A stretch of 64,000 nucleotides of DNA from Pseudomonas sp. GM79 (lineage in GTDB: Bacteria > Pseudomonadota > Gammaproteobacteria > Pseudomonadales > Pseudomonadaceae). The notes beneath the pieces were generated by a model. It searched no databases. It was not told the origin of the DNA and saw only the letters and a list, made by a program, of their open reading frames with translations. Each line of letters starts with the position of its first letter. The stretch's first letter is position 1. Positions 1 through 10,267 of this stretch are shown piece by piece. The stretch is from contig NZ_AKJE01000066.1 of assembly GCF_000282495.1 (NCBI RefSeq), positions 1 to 64,000 on the forward strand. The letters run 5' to 3'. The position numbers and the translations under genes are program-made.

Positions 1-26
1 AGGCTCGGCAGCTGCTACAGCAGGCA

Positions 27-54
27 ATAAAAAGCCCGACATCATCATCGGGCT
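27..54 (-). terminator. Terminator-like hairpin read on the minus strand
   Basis: A 7-bp stem (AGCCCGA/TCGGGCT) with an 8-nt loop is preceded on the plus strand by AATAAAAA, so on the minus strand the stem is followed by a T-rich tract. No convincing minus-strand gene lies to its right. The 81-codon minus-strand frame over 95-340 starts with TTG and has no family features. The hairpin may serve a transcript ending from either side of the window edge. Confidence 0.4.
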
Positions 55-337
55 GAGGTTGGCCAGGCAGGCCGGTAATTCTGTGTGGCTGATCTTACGC
101 TGGGCATTCGTCAAAGCGTTCAAATTTTTTCTTCAGGGTCCCGCCAGCGTAGCTTGTTAAACACAGGCTGCCGGTAATTAGGGCGACTTTTCTAACGATT
201 GATTCTATGAATGGCCTCACATGCATGAGCGTGTTGCAGGGCTTCGTGGTACGGAAGTGACCGGAAAGTCGCGTTTCAACCAGTATTTTGGGCGATTGAC
301 AATTGCCGGAAATTCCGTGAAGGTGACATACCCAAAT

Positions 338-351
338 CAAACGGGCGTATG
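338..351. promoter_or_regulatory. Possible PsrA operator upstream of fadB
   Basis: The 14-mer CAAAC-GGGC-GTATG differs at one position from the PsrA consensus (G/C)AAAC-N4-GTTT(G/C). A second CGTTTG half-site follows at 359-364. PsrA is known to control fadBA in P. aeruginosa, and psrA itself lies in this window. The rest of 1-513 holds no gene I can support. Confidence 0.4.
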
Positions 352-513
352 AATTGAGCGTTTGTATTACAGATCGCTCCTACAGAATCCCGACTATCGC
401 GTCGGCGGGTGTGCCGGGTGAATTGGCGTAGCATCGACGATAAACGTCCTTGCCGAGCCAGTCGCCTGCGTCCGACGTGTACTGTTCAGCTTCCATATCG
501 TGGAGATCAGTTG

Positions 514-2661
514 ATGATTTACGAAGGTAAAGCCATCACGGTTAAGGCTCTTGAAAGTGGCATCGTCGAATTGAAATTCGACCTCAAGGGTGAGTCCGTC
601 AACAAGTTCAACCGTCTTACCCTGAACGAACTGCGTCAGGCCGTAGACACCATCAAGGCAGATGCTTCGATCAAGGGTGTGATCGTCAGCAGTGGCAAGG
701 ACGTATTCATCGTCGGCGCCGACATCACCGAATTCGTCGACAACTTCAAGCTGCCGGATGCAGAGCTTGTCGCTGGTAACCTCGAAGCCAACAAGATTTT
801 CAGCGATTTCGAAGACCTCAACGTCCCGACTGTCGCCGCTATCAATGGCATCGCACTGGGTGGCGGTCTGGAGATGTGCCTGGCGGCAGATTTCCGCGTC
901 ATGGCCAATACCGCCAAAATCGGTCTGCCGGAAGTCAAGCTGGGCATCTACCCAGGCTTCGGCGGTACTGTGCGTTTGCCGCGCATCATCGGTGCCGACA
1001 ACGCTATCGAGTGGATTGCCGCCGGTAAGGAAAACCGCGCTGAAGACGCGTTGAAAGTCGGTGCTGTCGACGCCGTGGTCGCTCCGGAGAAATTGCAGGA
1101 AGCGGCTCTGAACCTGCTCAAGGGCGCCATCTCTGGCGAATTTGACTACAAGGCCAAGCGTCAGCCGAAGCTCGAAAAGCTCAAGCTCAACGCCATCGAA
1201 CAAATGATGTCGTTCGAAACCGCCAAAGGTTTCGTGGCCGGTCAAGCAGGCCCGAACTATCCGGCACCGGTCGAAGCGATCAAGACCATCCAGAAAGCCG
1301 CGAACTTCGGTCGCGACAAGGCACTGGAAGTCGAAGCCGCCGGTTTCGTCAAACTGGCCAAGACCTCTGCCGCGCAGAGCTTGATCGGTCTGTTCCTGAA
1401 CGATCAGGAGCTAAAGAAAAAGGCCAAGGCCTACGACGAAATCGCCAAAGACGTGAAGCAGGCCGCCGTATTGGGCGCCGGCATCATGGGTGGCGGTATC
1501 GCTTATCAGTCGGCCTCCAAAGGTACGCCGATCCTGATGAAAGACATCAACGAGCACGGCATCGAGCAAGGTCTGGCCGAAGCCGCCAAGCTGCTGGTGG
1601 GCCGCGTTGATAAAGGTCGCATGACGCCGGCGAAAATGGCCGAAGTGCTCAATGGCATTCGTCCGACCCTGTCCTACGGCGATTTCGGTCACGTCGACCT
1701 GGTCGTCGAAGCCGTTGTCGAGAACCCGAAGGTCAAGCAAGCCGTTCTGGCCGAAGTTGAAGACAAGGTCAAAGAGGACACTATCCTCGCGTCCAACACT
1801 TCGACCATTTCCATCACCTTGCTGGCCAAAGCCCTCAAGCGTCCGGAAAACTTCGTCGGCATGCATTTCTTCAACCCGGTACACATGATGCCGCTGGTTG
1901 AAGTGATCCGTGGCGAGAAGTCCAGCGAAGTGGCCGTTGCCACCACCGTTGCCTACGCCAAGAAAATGGGCAAGAACCCGATCGTCGTCAATGACTGCCC
2001 GGGCTTCCTGGTCAACCGCGTACTGTTCCCGTACTTCGGCGGTTTCGCCAAACTGGTCAGCGCCGGCGTGGACTTCGTCCGCATCGACAAGGTCATGGAA
2101 AAATTCGGCTGGCCGATGGGCCCGGCCTACCTGATGGACGTGGTCGGCATCGACACCGGTCACCACGGTCGTGACGTTATGGCTGAAGGCTTCCCGGATC
2201 GCATGAAAGACGATCGCCGTTCGGCCGTCGACGTGCTCTATGAAGCCAAGCGCCTGGGCCAGAAGAATGGCAAAGGCTTCTACGCCTATGAGACCGACAA
2301 GCGCGGCAAGCAGAAGAAAGTCGCCGATCCTTCGGTACTGGAAGTGCTCAAGCCAATCGTGTTCGAACAGCGCGAAGTCACTGACGAAGACATCATCAAC
2401 TGGATGATGATCCCGCTGTGCCTGGAAACCGTGCGTTGCCTGGAAGACGGCATCGTCGAAACCGCCGCCGAAGCCGACATGGGCCTGGTCTACGGTATTG
2501 GTTTCCCTCCATTCCGTGGCGGTGCGCTGCGCTACATCGATTCGATCGGTGTTGCAGAGTTCGTTGCCCTGGCTGACCAGTACGCTGATTTGGGCGCGCT
2601 GTACCACCCGACCGCGAAGCTGCGTGCAATGGCCAAAAACGGCCAGAGCTTCTTCGGTTAA
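514..2661 (+). CDS. fadB: Fatty acid oxidation complex subunit alpha (FadB)
   Basis: This is the multifunctional alpha subunit of the beta-oxidation complex, acting as enoyl-CoA hydratase, delta3-cis-delta2-trans isomerase, 3-hydroxybutyryl-CoA epimerase and L-3-hydroxyacyl-CoA dehydrogenase. The 715 residues fit the family. The N-terminal crotonase domain (about 1-190) shows the oxyanion-hole stretch GIALGGGLE and the two expected catalytic glutamates, E120 and E140. From about residue 310 an NAD-binding Rossmann fold ([14 protein letters not shown]) and the dehydrogenase motif [13 protein letters not shown] follow. The ATG at 514 is chosen because GGAG lies just upstream and the protein then begins like known FadB; an in-frame GTG at 409 would add 35 unrelated residues. 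fadA follows after 30 nt, so the two are one operon. A near-consensus PsrA site lies upstream, which fits induction by long-chain fatty acids. Confidence 0.97.
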   Translation: MIYEGKAITVKALESGIVELKFDLKGESVNKFNRLTLNELRQAVDTIKADASIKGVIVSSGKDVFIVGADITEFVDNFKLPDAELVAGNLEANKIFSDFEDLNVPTVAAINGIALGGGLEMCLAADFRVMANTAKIGLPEVKLGIYPGFGGTVRLPRIIGADNAIEWIAAGKENRAEDALKVGAVDAVVAPEKLQEAALNLLKGAISGEFDYKAKRQPKLEKLKLNAIEQMMSFETAKGFVAGQAGPNYPAPVEAIKTIQKAANFGRDKALEVEAAGFVKLAKTSAAQSLIGLFLNDQELKKKAKAYDEIAKDVKQAAVLGAGIMGGGIAYQSASKGTPILMKDINEHGIEQGLAEAAKLLVGRVDKGRMTPAKMAEVLNGIRPTLSYGDFGHVDLVVEAVVENPKVKQAVLAEVEDKVKEDTILASNTSTISITLLAKALKRPENFVGMHFFNPVHMMPLVEVIRGEKSSEVAVATTVAYAKKMGKNPIVVNDCPGFLVNRVLFPYFGGFAKLVSAGVDFVRIDKVMEKFGWPMGPAYLMDVVGIDTGHHGRDVMAEGFPDRMKDDRRSAVDVLYEAKRLGQKNGKGFYAYETDKRGKQKKVADPSVLEVLKPIVFEQREVTDEDIINWMMIPLCLETVRCLEDGIVETAAEADMGLVYGIGFPPFRGGALRYIDSIGVAEFVALADQYADLGALYHPTAKLRAMAKNGQSFFG

Positions 2662-2685
2662 GCGCCCACACTAGAGCGAGAGTGA

Positions 2686-3867
<1,182 letters not shown>

Positions 3868-3885
3868 GCGTTTCGCTGATGGAAG

Positions 3886-3911
3886 CCGGGGCCAAGTGCC
3901 CCGGTTTTTGT
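3886..3911 (+). terminator. Terminator of fadBA
   Basis: A 7-bp GC stem (CCGGGGC/GCCCCGG) with a 5-nt loop is followed by TTTTTGTTTTT, a typical rho-independent terminator 19 nt after the fadA stop. Confidence 0.85.
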
Positions 3912-3965
3912 TTTTCCGGATTTATTTTGTTTTTATTTTGAAAAAATTTCAGTGAGGGCCAAACC

Positions 3966-4202
3966 ATGCCGATACAACCTGGGCTCTACGAACATTACAA
4001 AGGTCCGCAGTATCGTGTATTCGCTGTTGCGCGGCATTCGGAAACCGAAGAGGAAGTGGTCTTCTACCAAGCCCTGTATGGCGATTACGGCTTTTGGGTG
4101 CGTCCCTTGAGCATGTTCCTGGAGTCGGTCGAGGTTGACGGCGAACAGGTGCCACGCTTTGCTTTGGTGCAAGCCGAACCGAGCGTTTTTCCGCAGCCAT
4201 AA
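3966..4202 (+). CDS. DUF1653 domain protein
   Basis: A 78-residue protein whose N-terminal stretch (PGLYEHYKGPQYRVFAVARHSE, here only noted by position 5-26) carries the G-x-Y-x-H-Y-K-G signature of DUF1653, followed by EEVVFYQALYG and FWVRPLSMFLE. This single-domain family of small cytosolic proteins has no established biochemical role. The ATG at 3966 has GAGGG 8 nt upstream. It sits between fadA and topA, the same position as in P. aeruginosa (PA3012, from memory), but the terminator after fadA makes it a separate unit. Family call is confident; function is unknown. Confidence 0.85.
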   Translation: MPIQPGLYEHYKGPQYRVFAVARHSETEEEVVFYQALYGDYGFWVRPLSMFLESVEVDGEQVPRFALVQAEPSVFPQP

Positions 4203-4316
4203 GGGGAGTGCGCGCAGAACCCTGCGCTTGACCTCACCTTGTAGCCACTATATATAGCGGTGCCGCGTCAGGCGCCAACCGCCTTTCACTTCTAGAATTC
4301 AGGAATTTTCTGATCC

Positions 4317-6944
4317 ATGGGCAAATCGCTGGTCATTGTGGAATCCCCGGCTAAGGCCAAGACCATCAACAAGTATCTGGGTAACCAATACGTGGTGAAG
4401 TCGAGTATCGGCCATATCCGAGACCTGCCCACCAGCGGTTCGGCTAGCGCCAGCAAAGAGCCTGCCGCCAAGCGCGGCAAGGCCGCCGCAGGTGAAGGTC
4501 CGGTGCTCACGCCGAAAGAGAAAGCGCGCAAGCAGCTGGTCTCGCGCATGGGGGTCGATCCCGATCATGGCTGGAAAGCCAAGTACGAGATTCTCCCGGG
4601 CAAGGAAAAAGTCATCGAAGAGCTGCGCCGGCTCGCCAAAGATGCTGACACCATCTATCTCGCAACCGACTTGGATCGCGAGGGGGAAGCCATTGCCTGG
4701 CACCTGCGCGAAGCCATCGGTGGGGACGACAGCCGCTACAAGCGCGTGGTGTTCAACGAAATCACCAAGAAGGCCATCCAGGAAGCCTTCTCTAAGCCGG
4801 GCGAGCTGGACATCGATCGAGTAAACGCCCAGCAAGCGCGTCGCTTCCTCGACCGCGTGGTGGGTTACATGGTTTCGCCGCTGCTGTGGGCCAAGGTCGC
4901 CCGTGGCCTGTCCGCCGGTCGCGTGCAATCGGTTGCCGTGAAGCTGGTGGTCGAGCGTGAGCGTGAAATTCGCGCGTTCAACCCGGAAGAGTACTGGGAA
5001 GTCCACGCTGACCTCGGCACCGCCAAGGGCGCGACCGTGCGTTTCGACGTAGCCCGCGAGAAAGGCGAAGCCTTCAAGCCGCTCAACGAAGCCCAGGCCA
5101 TGGCCGCGCTGGAAAAGCTCAAGGCTTCCAGCTACAGCATCGTCAAGCGCGAAGACAAACCGACCAGCAGCAAGCCGTCGGCACCGTTCATCACTTCCAC
5201 CCTGCAGCAGGCCGCGAGTAACCGCCTGGGCTTTGGTGTGAAGAAAACCATGATGATGGCCCAGCGCTTGTACGAAGCCGGCTACATCACGTATATGCGT
5301 ACCGACTCCACCAACCTCTCGGCCGATGCCGTGACGATGGCGCGTACTTATATTGAAGGCGAGTTCGGCAAGAAGTACCTGCCGGAAAACCCGAACGTCT
5401 ACAGCAGCAAGGAAGGCGCACAAGAGGCTCACGAAGCGATTCGTCCGTCTGACGCCAATACCGAGCCAAGCAAGCTATCGGGCATGGAACGTGATGCAGA
5501 ACGGCTCTACGAGCTGATCTGGCGCCAGTTCCTCGCTTGCCAGATGCTGCCGGCGCAATACCTGTCGACCACGGTCACCGTCGGTGCCGGCGACTTCGAG
5601 TTGCGTGCCAAGGGCCGCATCCTGAAGTTTGACGGTTACACCCGCGTCATGCCGCAAATTGCCAAGCCTGGCGATGATGATGTGCTGCCGGACATGGCCC
5701 AGGGCGACGCGATGAAGCTGATCAAGCTTGATCCGACCCAGCACTTCACCAAGCCACCAGCGCGTTACTCGGAAGCGAGCCTGGTTAAAGAAATGGAAAA
5801 GCGCGGCATCGGTCGTCCTTCGACCTATGCCGCGATCATTTCGACCATCCAGGATCGCGGCTACGTGGCGCTGCACAACCGTCGTTTCTATTCGGAAAAG
5901 ATGGGCGACATCGTCACCGAGCGTCTGGCCGAGAGCTTCTCCAATCTCATGGACTACGGCTTCACCGCCGGCATGGAAGAGAACCTCGATGACGTGGCCC
6001 AGGGCGAACGCGACTGGAAAAACGTGCTCGACGAGTTCTATGGCGACTTCAAGAAGAAACTCGAAGTAGCCGAAAGTCCCGAAGGCGGCATGCGCGCCAA
6101 CCAGCCGGTGATGACTGATATTCCGTGCGTGTTGTGCGGTCGTCCGATGCAGATCCGTACTGCTTCGACGGGCGTGTTCCTCGGTTGTTCGGGCTACAGC
6201 CTGCCACCGAAAGAGCGCTGCAAAGCCACCGTCAACCTGGTACCGGGCGATGAAATCGCCGCGGACGACGAGGGTGAGTCCGAATCGCTGGTCCTGCGTG
6301 GCAAGCATCGCTGCCCGATCTGCAGCACGGCCATGGACGCTTACCTGCTCGACGAGAAGCGCAAGCTGCACATCTGCGGTAACAACCCTGATTGCTCTGG
6401 CTACGAAATCGAAGAGGGCACCTATCGCATCAAAGGCTATGAAGGTCCGAGCCTGGAGTGCGACAAGTGCGGCAGCGAGATGCAGCTCAAGACCGGTCGT
6501 TTCGGTAAGTTCTTCGGTTGCACCAACGCCACCTGCAAGAACACTCGCAAGCTGCTGAAGAGCGGTGACGCGGCGCCGCCGAAGATGGACCCGGTGAAGA
6601 TGCCTGAGCTCAAATGCGAAAAGGTCAACGACACCTACATCCTTCGCGACGGTGCTTCCGGCCTGTTCCTGGCGGCCAGCCAGTTCCCGAAAAACCGCGA
6701 GACCCGTGCTCCATTGGTCATGGAGATCGTGCCGCACAAGGATGAGATCGATCCGAAGTACCATTTCCTCTGCGAAGCGCCGAAGAAAGATCCGGACGGC
6801 CTTCCTTCGGTAATTCGTTACAGCCGCAAGACCAAAGAGCAATACGTGCAGACTGAGGTTGACGGTAAACCGACTGGCTGGAAGGCGTATTACGACGGCG
6901 GCAAGTGGACGGTTGAAGACAAGCGTCCATCAGCCAAGGCTTAA
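4317..6944 (+). CDS. topA: DNA topoisomerase I
   Basis: Type IA topoisomerase that relaxes negative supercoils by a transient single-strand break. The 875 residues begin with the Toprim strand [14 protein letters not shown]. The acidic metal site [11 protein letters not shown] follows near residue 120, and the active-site tyrosine lies in ITYMRTDS (Y326). Three C-terminal Cys4 zinc ribbons are visible, with pairs CVLC...C, CPIC...C and CDKC...C, as in E. coli TopA. An inserted Ala/Lys-rich stretch (about residues 40-62) is longer than in E. coli and is common in Pseudomonas. The ATG at 4317 follows a short leader with TATATATA around 4249. A hairpin terminator follows the stop directly, so it is probably monocistronic. 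Confidence 0.97.
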   Translation: MGKSLVIVESPAKAKTINKYLGNQYVVKSSIGHIRDLPTSGSASASKEPAAKRGKAAAGEGPVLTPKEKARKQLVSRMGVDPDHGWKAKYEILPGKEKVIEELRRLAKDADTIYLATDLDREGEAIAWHLREAIGGDDSRYKRVVFNEITKKAIQEAFSKPGELDIDRVNAQQARRFLDRVVGYMVSPLLWAKVARGLSAGRVQSVAVKLVVEREREIRAFNPEEYWEVHADLGTAKGATVRFDVAREKGEAFKPLNEAQAMAALEKLKASSYSIVKREDKPTSSKPSAPFITSTLQQAASNRLGFGVKKTMMMAQRLYEAGYITYMRTDSTNLSADAVTMARTYIEGEFGKKYLPENPNVYSSKEGAQEAHEAIRPSDANTEPSKLSGMERDAERLYELIWRQFLACQMLPAQYLSTTVTVGAGDFELRAKGRILKFDGYTRVMPQIAKPGDDDVLPDMAQGDAMKLIKLDPTQHFTKPPARYSEASLVKEMEKRGIGRPSTYAAIISTIQDRGYVALHNRRFYSEKMGDIVTERLAESFSNLMDYGFTAGMEENLDDVAQGERDWKNVLDEFYGDFKKKLEVAESPEGGMRANQPVMTDIPCVLCGRPMQIRTASTGVFLGCSGYSLPPKERCKATVNLVPGDEIAADDEGESESLVLRGKHRCPICSTAMDAYLLDEKRKLHICGNNPDCSGYEIEEGTYRIKGYEGPSLECDKCGSEMQLKTGRFGKFFGCTNATCKNTRKLLKSGDAAPPKMDPVKMPELKCEKVNDTYILRDGASGLFLAASQFPKNRETRAPLVMEIVPHKDEIDPKYHFLCEAPKKDPDGLPSVIRYSRKTKEQYVQTEVDGKPTGWKAYYDGGKWTVEDKRPSAKA

Positions 6945-6956
6945 AAGGCTGTACGC

Positions 6957-7004
6957 AAAAGGCCGCATGACAACCCACGGGTTTTCATGCGGCCTTTTGT
7001 TTTG
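6957..7004 (+). terminator. Terminator of topA
   Basis: A 14-bp perfect inverted repeat (AAAAGGCCGCATGA and its complement) with a 14-nt loop ends in TTTTGTTTTG. It begins 13 nt after the topA stop. Confidence 0.85.
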
Positions 7005-7082
7005 GGCTTGCGGGAAGCTCAGGTGATCCACGACACTGTCTGACCTGCGTGAAGCAATTATTTCGTTGTGGAGGCTGCCGTC

Positions 7083-7607
7083 ATGGCCCACGAACTCTAT
7101 ACCCGTACCAACCAGAAGATTTATTTCGCCGGCCTGTCGCTGGAAGCGCTTGCCAAAGCCGAAGAGGGGCGGGCGATGAACTCCCTCGCGCTGATTCAGG
7201 CCGGGCGTGAATCGGCGTTGTTTCACCTGTACGGTGCGCTGTTGGGACTGTGCCATGAAATCGCCGGTTTCTATCGCCTGCCTCAGGCCAATGCGCCGCG
7301 GGCAGAGATGCTGCTGACCCGCGAAGTGCTCGAAACCATCGCTATTCCGGAAATGGCCGAGATGGTCGAGCTGGCCCAAAACCCTGAAACCTGGCTGGCC
7401 AAATTGCTGTCGGCTCATGCCGCACTGTTCCAGCCGCCTCGCGCTCCGCACAAGCCCAAGGGTGATGTGACGCAGCCGCTAATCCAGGCTGTTAATCTGG
7501 ATGAAGAAGAGGCGCCGGAAGAGCTGAGTCGGGAAGAGCTGGAGAGCTGGCGTCAGAACCTTAAAGGTCTGGCGATTCGGTTTCGCGAAGGGTTGAACGA
7601 GTGCTGA
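7083..7607 (+). CDS. DUF6586 family protein, unknown function
   Basis: A 174-residue, largely helical protein without a signal peptide, membrane segment or recognisable catalytic motif. The N-terminal half (AHELYTRTNQKIYFAGLSLE) and the acidic C-terminal part (NLDEEEAPEELSREELESW) resemble a Pseudomonas-restricted family found between topA and sulA-lexA (PA3010 position in PAO1, from memory). The ATG at 7083 is preferred over the in-frame start at 7068 because the protein then begins MAHELYTRTN; the ribosome site is weak. It is separated from topA by a terminator and from the next small gene by about 140 nt. I cannot assign a function. Confidence 0.75.
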   Translation: MAHELYTRTNQKIYFAGLSLEALAKAEEGRAMNSLALIQAGRESALFHLYGALLGLCHEIAGFYRLPQANAPRAEMLLTREVLETIAIPEMAEMVELAQNPETWLAKLLSAHAALFQPPRAPHKPKGDVTQPLIQAVNLDEEEAPEELSREELESWRQNLKGLAIRFREGLNEC

Positions 7608-7714
7608 AAGATTGAGTGTTTAGGGACGGGTCCGCTCAAGGAAGAGTGATGTCAGAAATTTCTCTTCGTGATGGCATTTGGTCAAGATCCCGAGCGAAGC
7701 TTGGCTGATGCCTA

Positions 7715-7720
7715 TATAAT
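7715..7720 (+). promoter_or_regulatory. Likely -10 element for the small gene at 7749
   Basis: A perfect TATAAT (CCTATATAATCCCC) lies 28 nt before the ATG at 7749. No good -35 is seen at 16-18 nt, so this would be a promoter with a weak -35 or one aided by an activator. Confidence 0.4.
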
Positions 7721-7748
7721 CCCCGCCTTTCGTGGAGAACAGACCTTT

Positions 7749-7982
7749 ATGCCAACGTCCTTTCTAGAAATTGTCGAGTTACCAGACGGCCGAATCGAGC
7801 TGCGCAGGGCTGAGGACGAGGGTTCTCTGGTTACTTTGGATTTCTCCGAGGATGCCAAGGTTTTCCTGCAAGGCCAGCATGTGGAAGTCGCCAAGGCGAT
7901 GTTGAGTGTCGGTGTTCAGATGGCAGGACGCCTGGTGGAAGGCGAATTTGATAAGGAAGAGGGGCCACGGGTTCTTCATTGA
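7749..7982 (+). CDS. Small conserved Pseudomonas protein, unknown function
   Basis: A 77-residue protein beginning MPTSFLEIVELPDGRIELRR, rich in acidic residues (DEGSLVTLDFSEDAKVFL), with no Cys, membrane segment or signal peptide. The pattern of alternating hydrophobics suggests a small beta-alpha fold. Position (between the DUF6586 gene and convergent sulA) matches PA3009 of PAO1 from memory. The ATG at 7749 is chosen because a GTGGAGAACAG ribosome site precedes it and a TATAAT lies upstream; an in-frame ATG at 7668 would start before that promoter. It is convergent with sulA, with only about 90 nt between their ends. No function can be given. Confidence 0.75.
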   Translation: MPTSFLEIVELPDGRIELRRAEDEGSLVTLDFSEDAKVFLQGQHVEVAKAMLSVGVQMAGRLVEGEFDKEEGPRVLH

Positions 7983-8075
7983 TCCCGCCTGTCGGATTCT
8001 TCGAATACCTCTACAGATCGGCTTCTCTATCCTTGGAGAAGCCCCGCGCTGTTCAGCGCGCACAGTGTGTGTCAG

Positions 8076-8549
8076 TTAACCCAGTCGAATATTCAGACTT
8101 TGCGCATCCCCGATACGGGCAGCGCTGATCAACTGTTGCCGCGACGTTGTGCTCAGCGGGTTAAGCCAGCTGACGACCGTATGGCTGCGGCCAAGTCGCA
8201 AGGCTTCGCAGGTCAACTGCTGAGCGCTCTGCGTACCGCGCGGTTGCAGGAGCAGAATGCGTTCACGGTTCAGGCCGGCGTCCCGTAACCAGGCTTGTGT
8301 CAGGCTGGCGGGTGGGGCGATGAGTGTCAGCCAGCGTGCATCCTGATCCTGACTCAGTTCCCTGAGGATCGGTGCCAAAAGGTTCAGGCAGTTCCCGGCC
8401 GCGCCGCGCAGTGACAGCTCGCTGAAGACTTCGGGCTCGGCGCTCCAGGGCGATTCGACTACGTCCTTCAGGATCGGCGCCAATGGCTGCGCCATGAACG
8501 CCTCGAACAACGGCAATTGGGCTTGCTGTGAAGTATGTGGGAACTGCAT
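8076..8549 (-). CDS. sulA: SOS-induced cell division inhibitor SulA
   Basis: SulA blocks FtsZ polymerisation during the SOS response, giving time for repair before septation. The 157 residues contain the conserved central block WLTLIAPPASLTQAWLRDAG and the following LLLQPRG, typical of SulA/RecA-like folds in Pseudomonas. It begins 10 nt after the lexA stop on the same strand, so it forms a lexA-sulA operon under the two LexA boxes at 9179-9213. E. coli sulA has its own promoter and box instead. The C-terminus (WLNPLSTTSRQQLISAA) fits the family. The call is confident from order and sequence. Confidence 0.92.
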   Translation of the reverse strand: MQFPHTSQQAQLPLFEAFMAQPLAPILKDVVESPWSAEPEVFSELSLRGAAGNCLNLLAPILRELSQDQDARWLTLIAPPASLTQAWLRDAGLNRERILLLQPRGTQSAQQLTCEALRLGRSHTVVSWLNPLSTTSRQQLISAARIGDAQSLNIRLG

Positions 8550-8559
8550 AAAGCCTCCT

Positions 8560-9168
8560 TTAGCGGCGAATCACGCCAACACTCAAGCCTTCGATGACCA
8601 GTTCCTGATCTTTCAGGTTGACTTCGATAGGGGCGAATTCAGGGTTTTCGGCAATCAACCAGACCTTGCTGCCGTCGCGCTTGAAGCGCTTGACGGTCAC
8701 TTCGTCACCGATTCGCGCCACAACGATCTGGCCGTTGCGGGCTTCGCGGGTGGTATGGACGGCCAGCAGGTCACCGTCAAAAATGCCGACGTCCTTCATG
8801 CTCATGCCATGGACCCGCAGCAGATAGTCAGCGCGGGGATGGAAGAACGAGGGGTTGATGTTGCAGGATTCCTCGATGTGCTGCTGGGCGAGGATCGGCG
8901 CACCGGCAGCCACCCGGCCAATGATCGGCAAGCTGGACTCGTCGGCCTTGGCTTCGAAGCCTGGGATGCGGATGCCGCGGGAGGCGCCCGGGGTCATCTC
9001 GATCGCCCCCTTGCGAGCCAGCGCCTTGAGGTGTTCTTCCGCCGCATTGGGCGACTTGAAACCCAGTTCCTGAGCGATTTCCGCGCGGGTCGGCGGGTAG
9101 CCGTTGTCTTCAAGGCAACGTTTGATGAAGGCCAGAATCTCTGCTTGGCGTGGCGTCAGCTTTAGCAT
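8560..9168 (-). CDS. lexA: LexA repressor
   Basis: LexA is the SOS repressor, which self-cleaves when stimulated by RecA filaments. The 202 residues show the N-terminal winged helix-turn-helix ([19 protein letters not shown] to about residue 65), the A88-G89 cleavage bond in RVAAGAP, the catalytic S123 (HGMSMKDVG) and K160 ([10 protein letters not shown]). All residues needed for autocleavage are intact. Two LexA boxes lie 10-45 nt upstream of the ATG, so it represses itself and co-transcribed sulA. It is divergent from psrA with a 229-nt shared intergenic region. Confidence 0.98.
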   Translation of the reverse strand: MLKLTPRQAEILAFIKRCLEDNGYPPTRAEIAQELGFKSPNAAEEHLKALARKGAIEMTPGASRGIRIPGFEAKADESSLPIIGRVAAGAPILAQQHIEESCNINPSFFHPRADYLLRVHGMSMKDVGIFDGDLLAVHTTREARNGQIVVARIGDEVTVKRFKRDGSKVWLIAENPEFAPIEVNLKDQELVIEGLSVGVIRR

Positions 9169-9178
9169 ATTGATCGCT

Positions 9179-9194
9179 CTGTCTTTTTATACAG
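9179..9194. promoter_or_regulatory. LexA box 1
   Basis: CTG-TCTTTTTATA-CAG fits the gamma-proteobacterial CTG-N10-CAG SOS box and lies 10 nt upstream of the lexA start. Confidence 0.85.
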
Positions 9195-9197
9195 TGA

Positions 9198-9213
9198 CTG
9201 GGATTATATACAG
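9198..9213. promoter_or_regulatory. LexA box 2
   Basis: CTG-GGATTATATA-CAG is a second CTG-N10-CAG box, centred 19 nt from the first. Two tandem boxes before lexA allow tight autoregulation. Confidence 0.85.
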
Positions 9214-9338
9214 TGAACCGGTCTTGGCAATGCCCCTTTTTTCGCCGGGCGCTGGACGGTCATTTTGCTCGCTGATTGATGCGCTGCTGTTGTATGGTTA
9301 AATAGCTGACCGACCATTCCCAAAACGAACCACCAGGC

Positions 9339-9367
9339 TTGACAAGGCCAGGGCTGAAACGTATGTT
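9339..9367 (+). promoter_or_regulatory. Putative sigma70 promoter of psrA
   Basis: A perfect -35 TTGACA (9339-9344), a 17-nt spacer and TATGTT (9362-9367) precede the psrA ATG by about 30 nt. The -10 lies inside the first PsrA operator, which would give direct repression by steric block. Confidence 0.65.
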
Positions 9368-9382
9368 TCAAACAAGTGTTTG
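9356..9382. promoter_or_regulatory. Two overlapping PsrA operators
   Basis: GAAAC-GTAT-GTTTC (9356-9369) and CAAAC-AAGT-GTTTG (9369-9382) share one base. Both match the published PsrA motif (G/C)AAAC-N2-4-GTTT(G/C). They cover the -10 and initial transcribed region of psrA, which implies autoregulation released by long-chain fatty acids. Confidence 0.75.
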
Positions 9383-9397
9383 TCAGGCGGAGTAGTC

Positions 9398-10105
9398 ATG
9401 GCCCAGTCGGAAACCGTTGAACGCATTCTCGATGCTGCCGAGCAGTTGTTCGCGGAAAAAGGTTTTGCTGAAACCTCATTGCGTCTGATCACCAGCAAGG
9501 CCGGTGTCAATCTGGCGGCGGTGAATTATCACTTCGGCTCGAAGAAGGCGCTGATCCAGGCGGTCTTCTCGCGTTTTCTCGGGCCATTCTGCCTCAGTCT
9601 CGATAAAGAGCTGGAGCGCCGTCAGGCCAAGCCCGAGAACAAGCCGACCCTTGAAGAGTTGCTGGAGATTCTGGTCGAGCAAGCTCTGGTGGTGCAGCCA
9701 CGCAGCGGCAACGACCTGTCCATCTTCATGCGTTTGCTTGGGCTGGCGTTCAGTCAGAGCCAAGGGCACTTGCGTCGTTATCTGGAAGATATGTACGGCA
9801 AGGTGTTCCGCCGCTACATGATGCTGGTCAACGAGGCCGCGCCGCGCATTCCCCCGATCGAACTGTTCTGGCGTGTGCACTTCATGCTGGGTGCCGCGGC
9901 GTTCAGCATGTCGGGGATCAAGGCCTTGCGTGCGATTGCCGAGACCGACTTCGGCGTCAACACTTCCATCGAACAAGTGATGCGTCTGATGGTGCCGTTC
10001 CTGGCTGCTGGCATGCGGGCCGAAACCGGCGTCACCGACACAGCCATGGCCACCGCGCAGTTGCGTCCGCGCAGCAAATCGGCCCCGGTCGCCGCCAAGG
10101 TTTAA
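9398..10105 (+). CDS. psrA: TetR-family regulator PsrA
   Basis: PsrA is a TetR-type regulator that senses long-chain fatty acids. It represses itself and beta-oxidation genes and activates rpoS in pseudomonads. The 235 residues start with a TetR helix-turn-helix (VERILDAAEQLFAEKGFAETSLRLI, residues about 6-30, then NLAAVNYHFGSKKALIQAVF), followed by an all-helical ligand domain. The ATG at 9398 follows GGCGGAGTAGTC and lies downstream of the promoter; the in-frame TTG at 9380 falls inside the operator. Its own operators overlap the promoter, and a near-consensus site sits before fadB. Neighbours lexA (divergent) and nagZ (downstream) match PA3005-PA3007 order from memory. Confidence 0.93.
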   Translation: MAQSETVERILDAAEQLFAEKGFAETSLRLITSKAGVNLAAVNYHFGSKKALIQAVFSRFLGPFCLSLDKELERRQAKPENKPTLEELLEILVEQALVVQPRSGNDLSIFMRLLGLAFSQSQGHLRRYLEDMYGKVFRRYMMLVNEAAPRIPPIELFWRVHFMLGAAAFSMSGIKALRAIAETDFGVNTSIEQVMRLMVPFLAAGMRAETGVTDTAMATAQLRPRSKSAPVAAKV

Positions 10106-10153
10106 CCGCACACGGGTGGGCGCGGCAGCTGACATCCGCTAAGCTAGCCGCCC

Positions 10154-10267
10154 ATGCCGACTCTCGTTCTGAACCCGCTCCTCATTGAAATCGCCGACCC
10201 GCCGGGCACAGCCCATGGCGGCGAATTCGTGCGAGCCGGGTTTATCGTAATCAAGGAATCTCTATGA
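10154..10267 (+). CDS. Possible 37-codon ORF coupled to nagZ
   Basis: An open frame of 37 codons (MPTLVLNPLLIEIADPPG...) starts at 10154 and ends in CTATGA, so its stop overlaps the nagZ ATG by 4 nt (ATGA). Such overlap often means translational coupling. There is no clear ribosome site before the ATG, and the peptide has no recognised domain. It could be a leader peptide, a small protein or chance. Confidence 0.3.
   Translation: MPTLVLNPLLIEIADPPGTAHGGEFVRAGFIVIKESL

Noticed and set aside
95-340. Minus-strand frame of 81 codons upstream of fadB
   Set aside because: It starts with TTG without a ribosome site, has no family features and overlaps the likely fadB control region.
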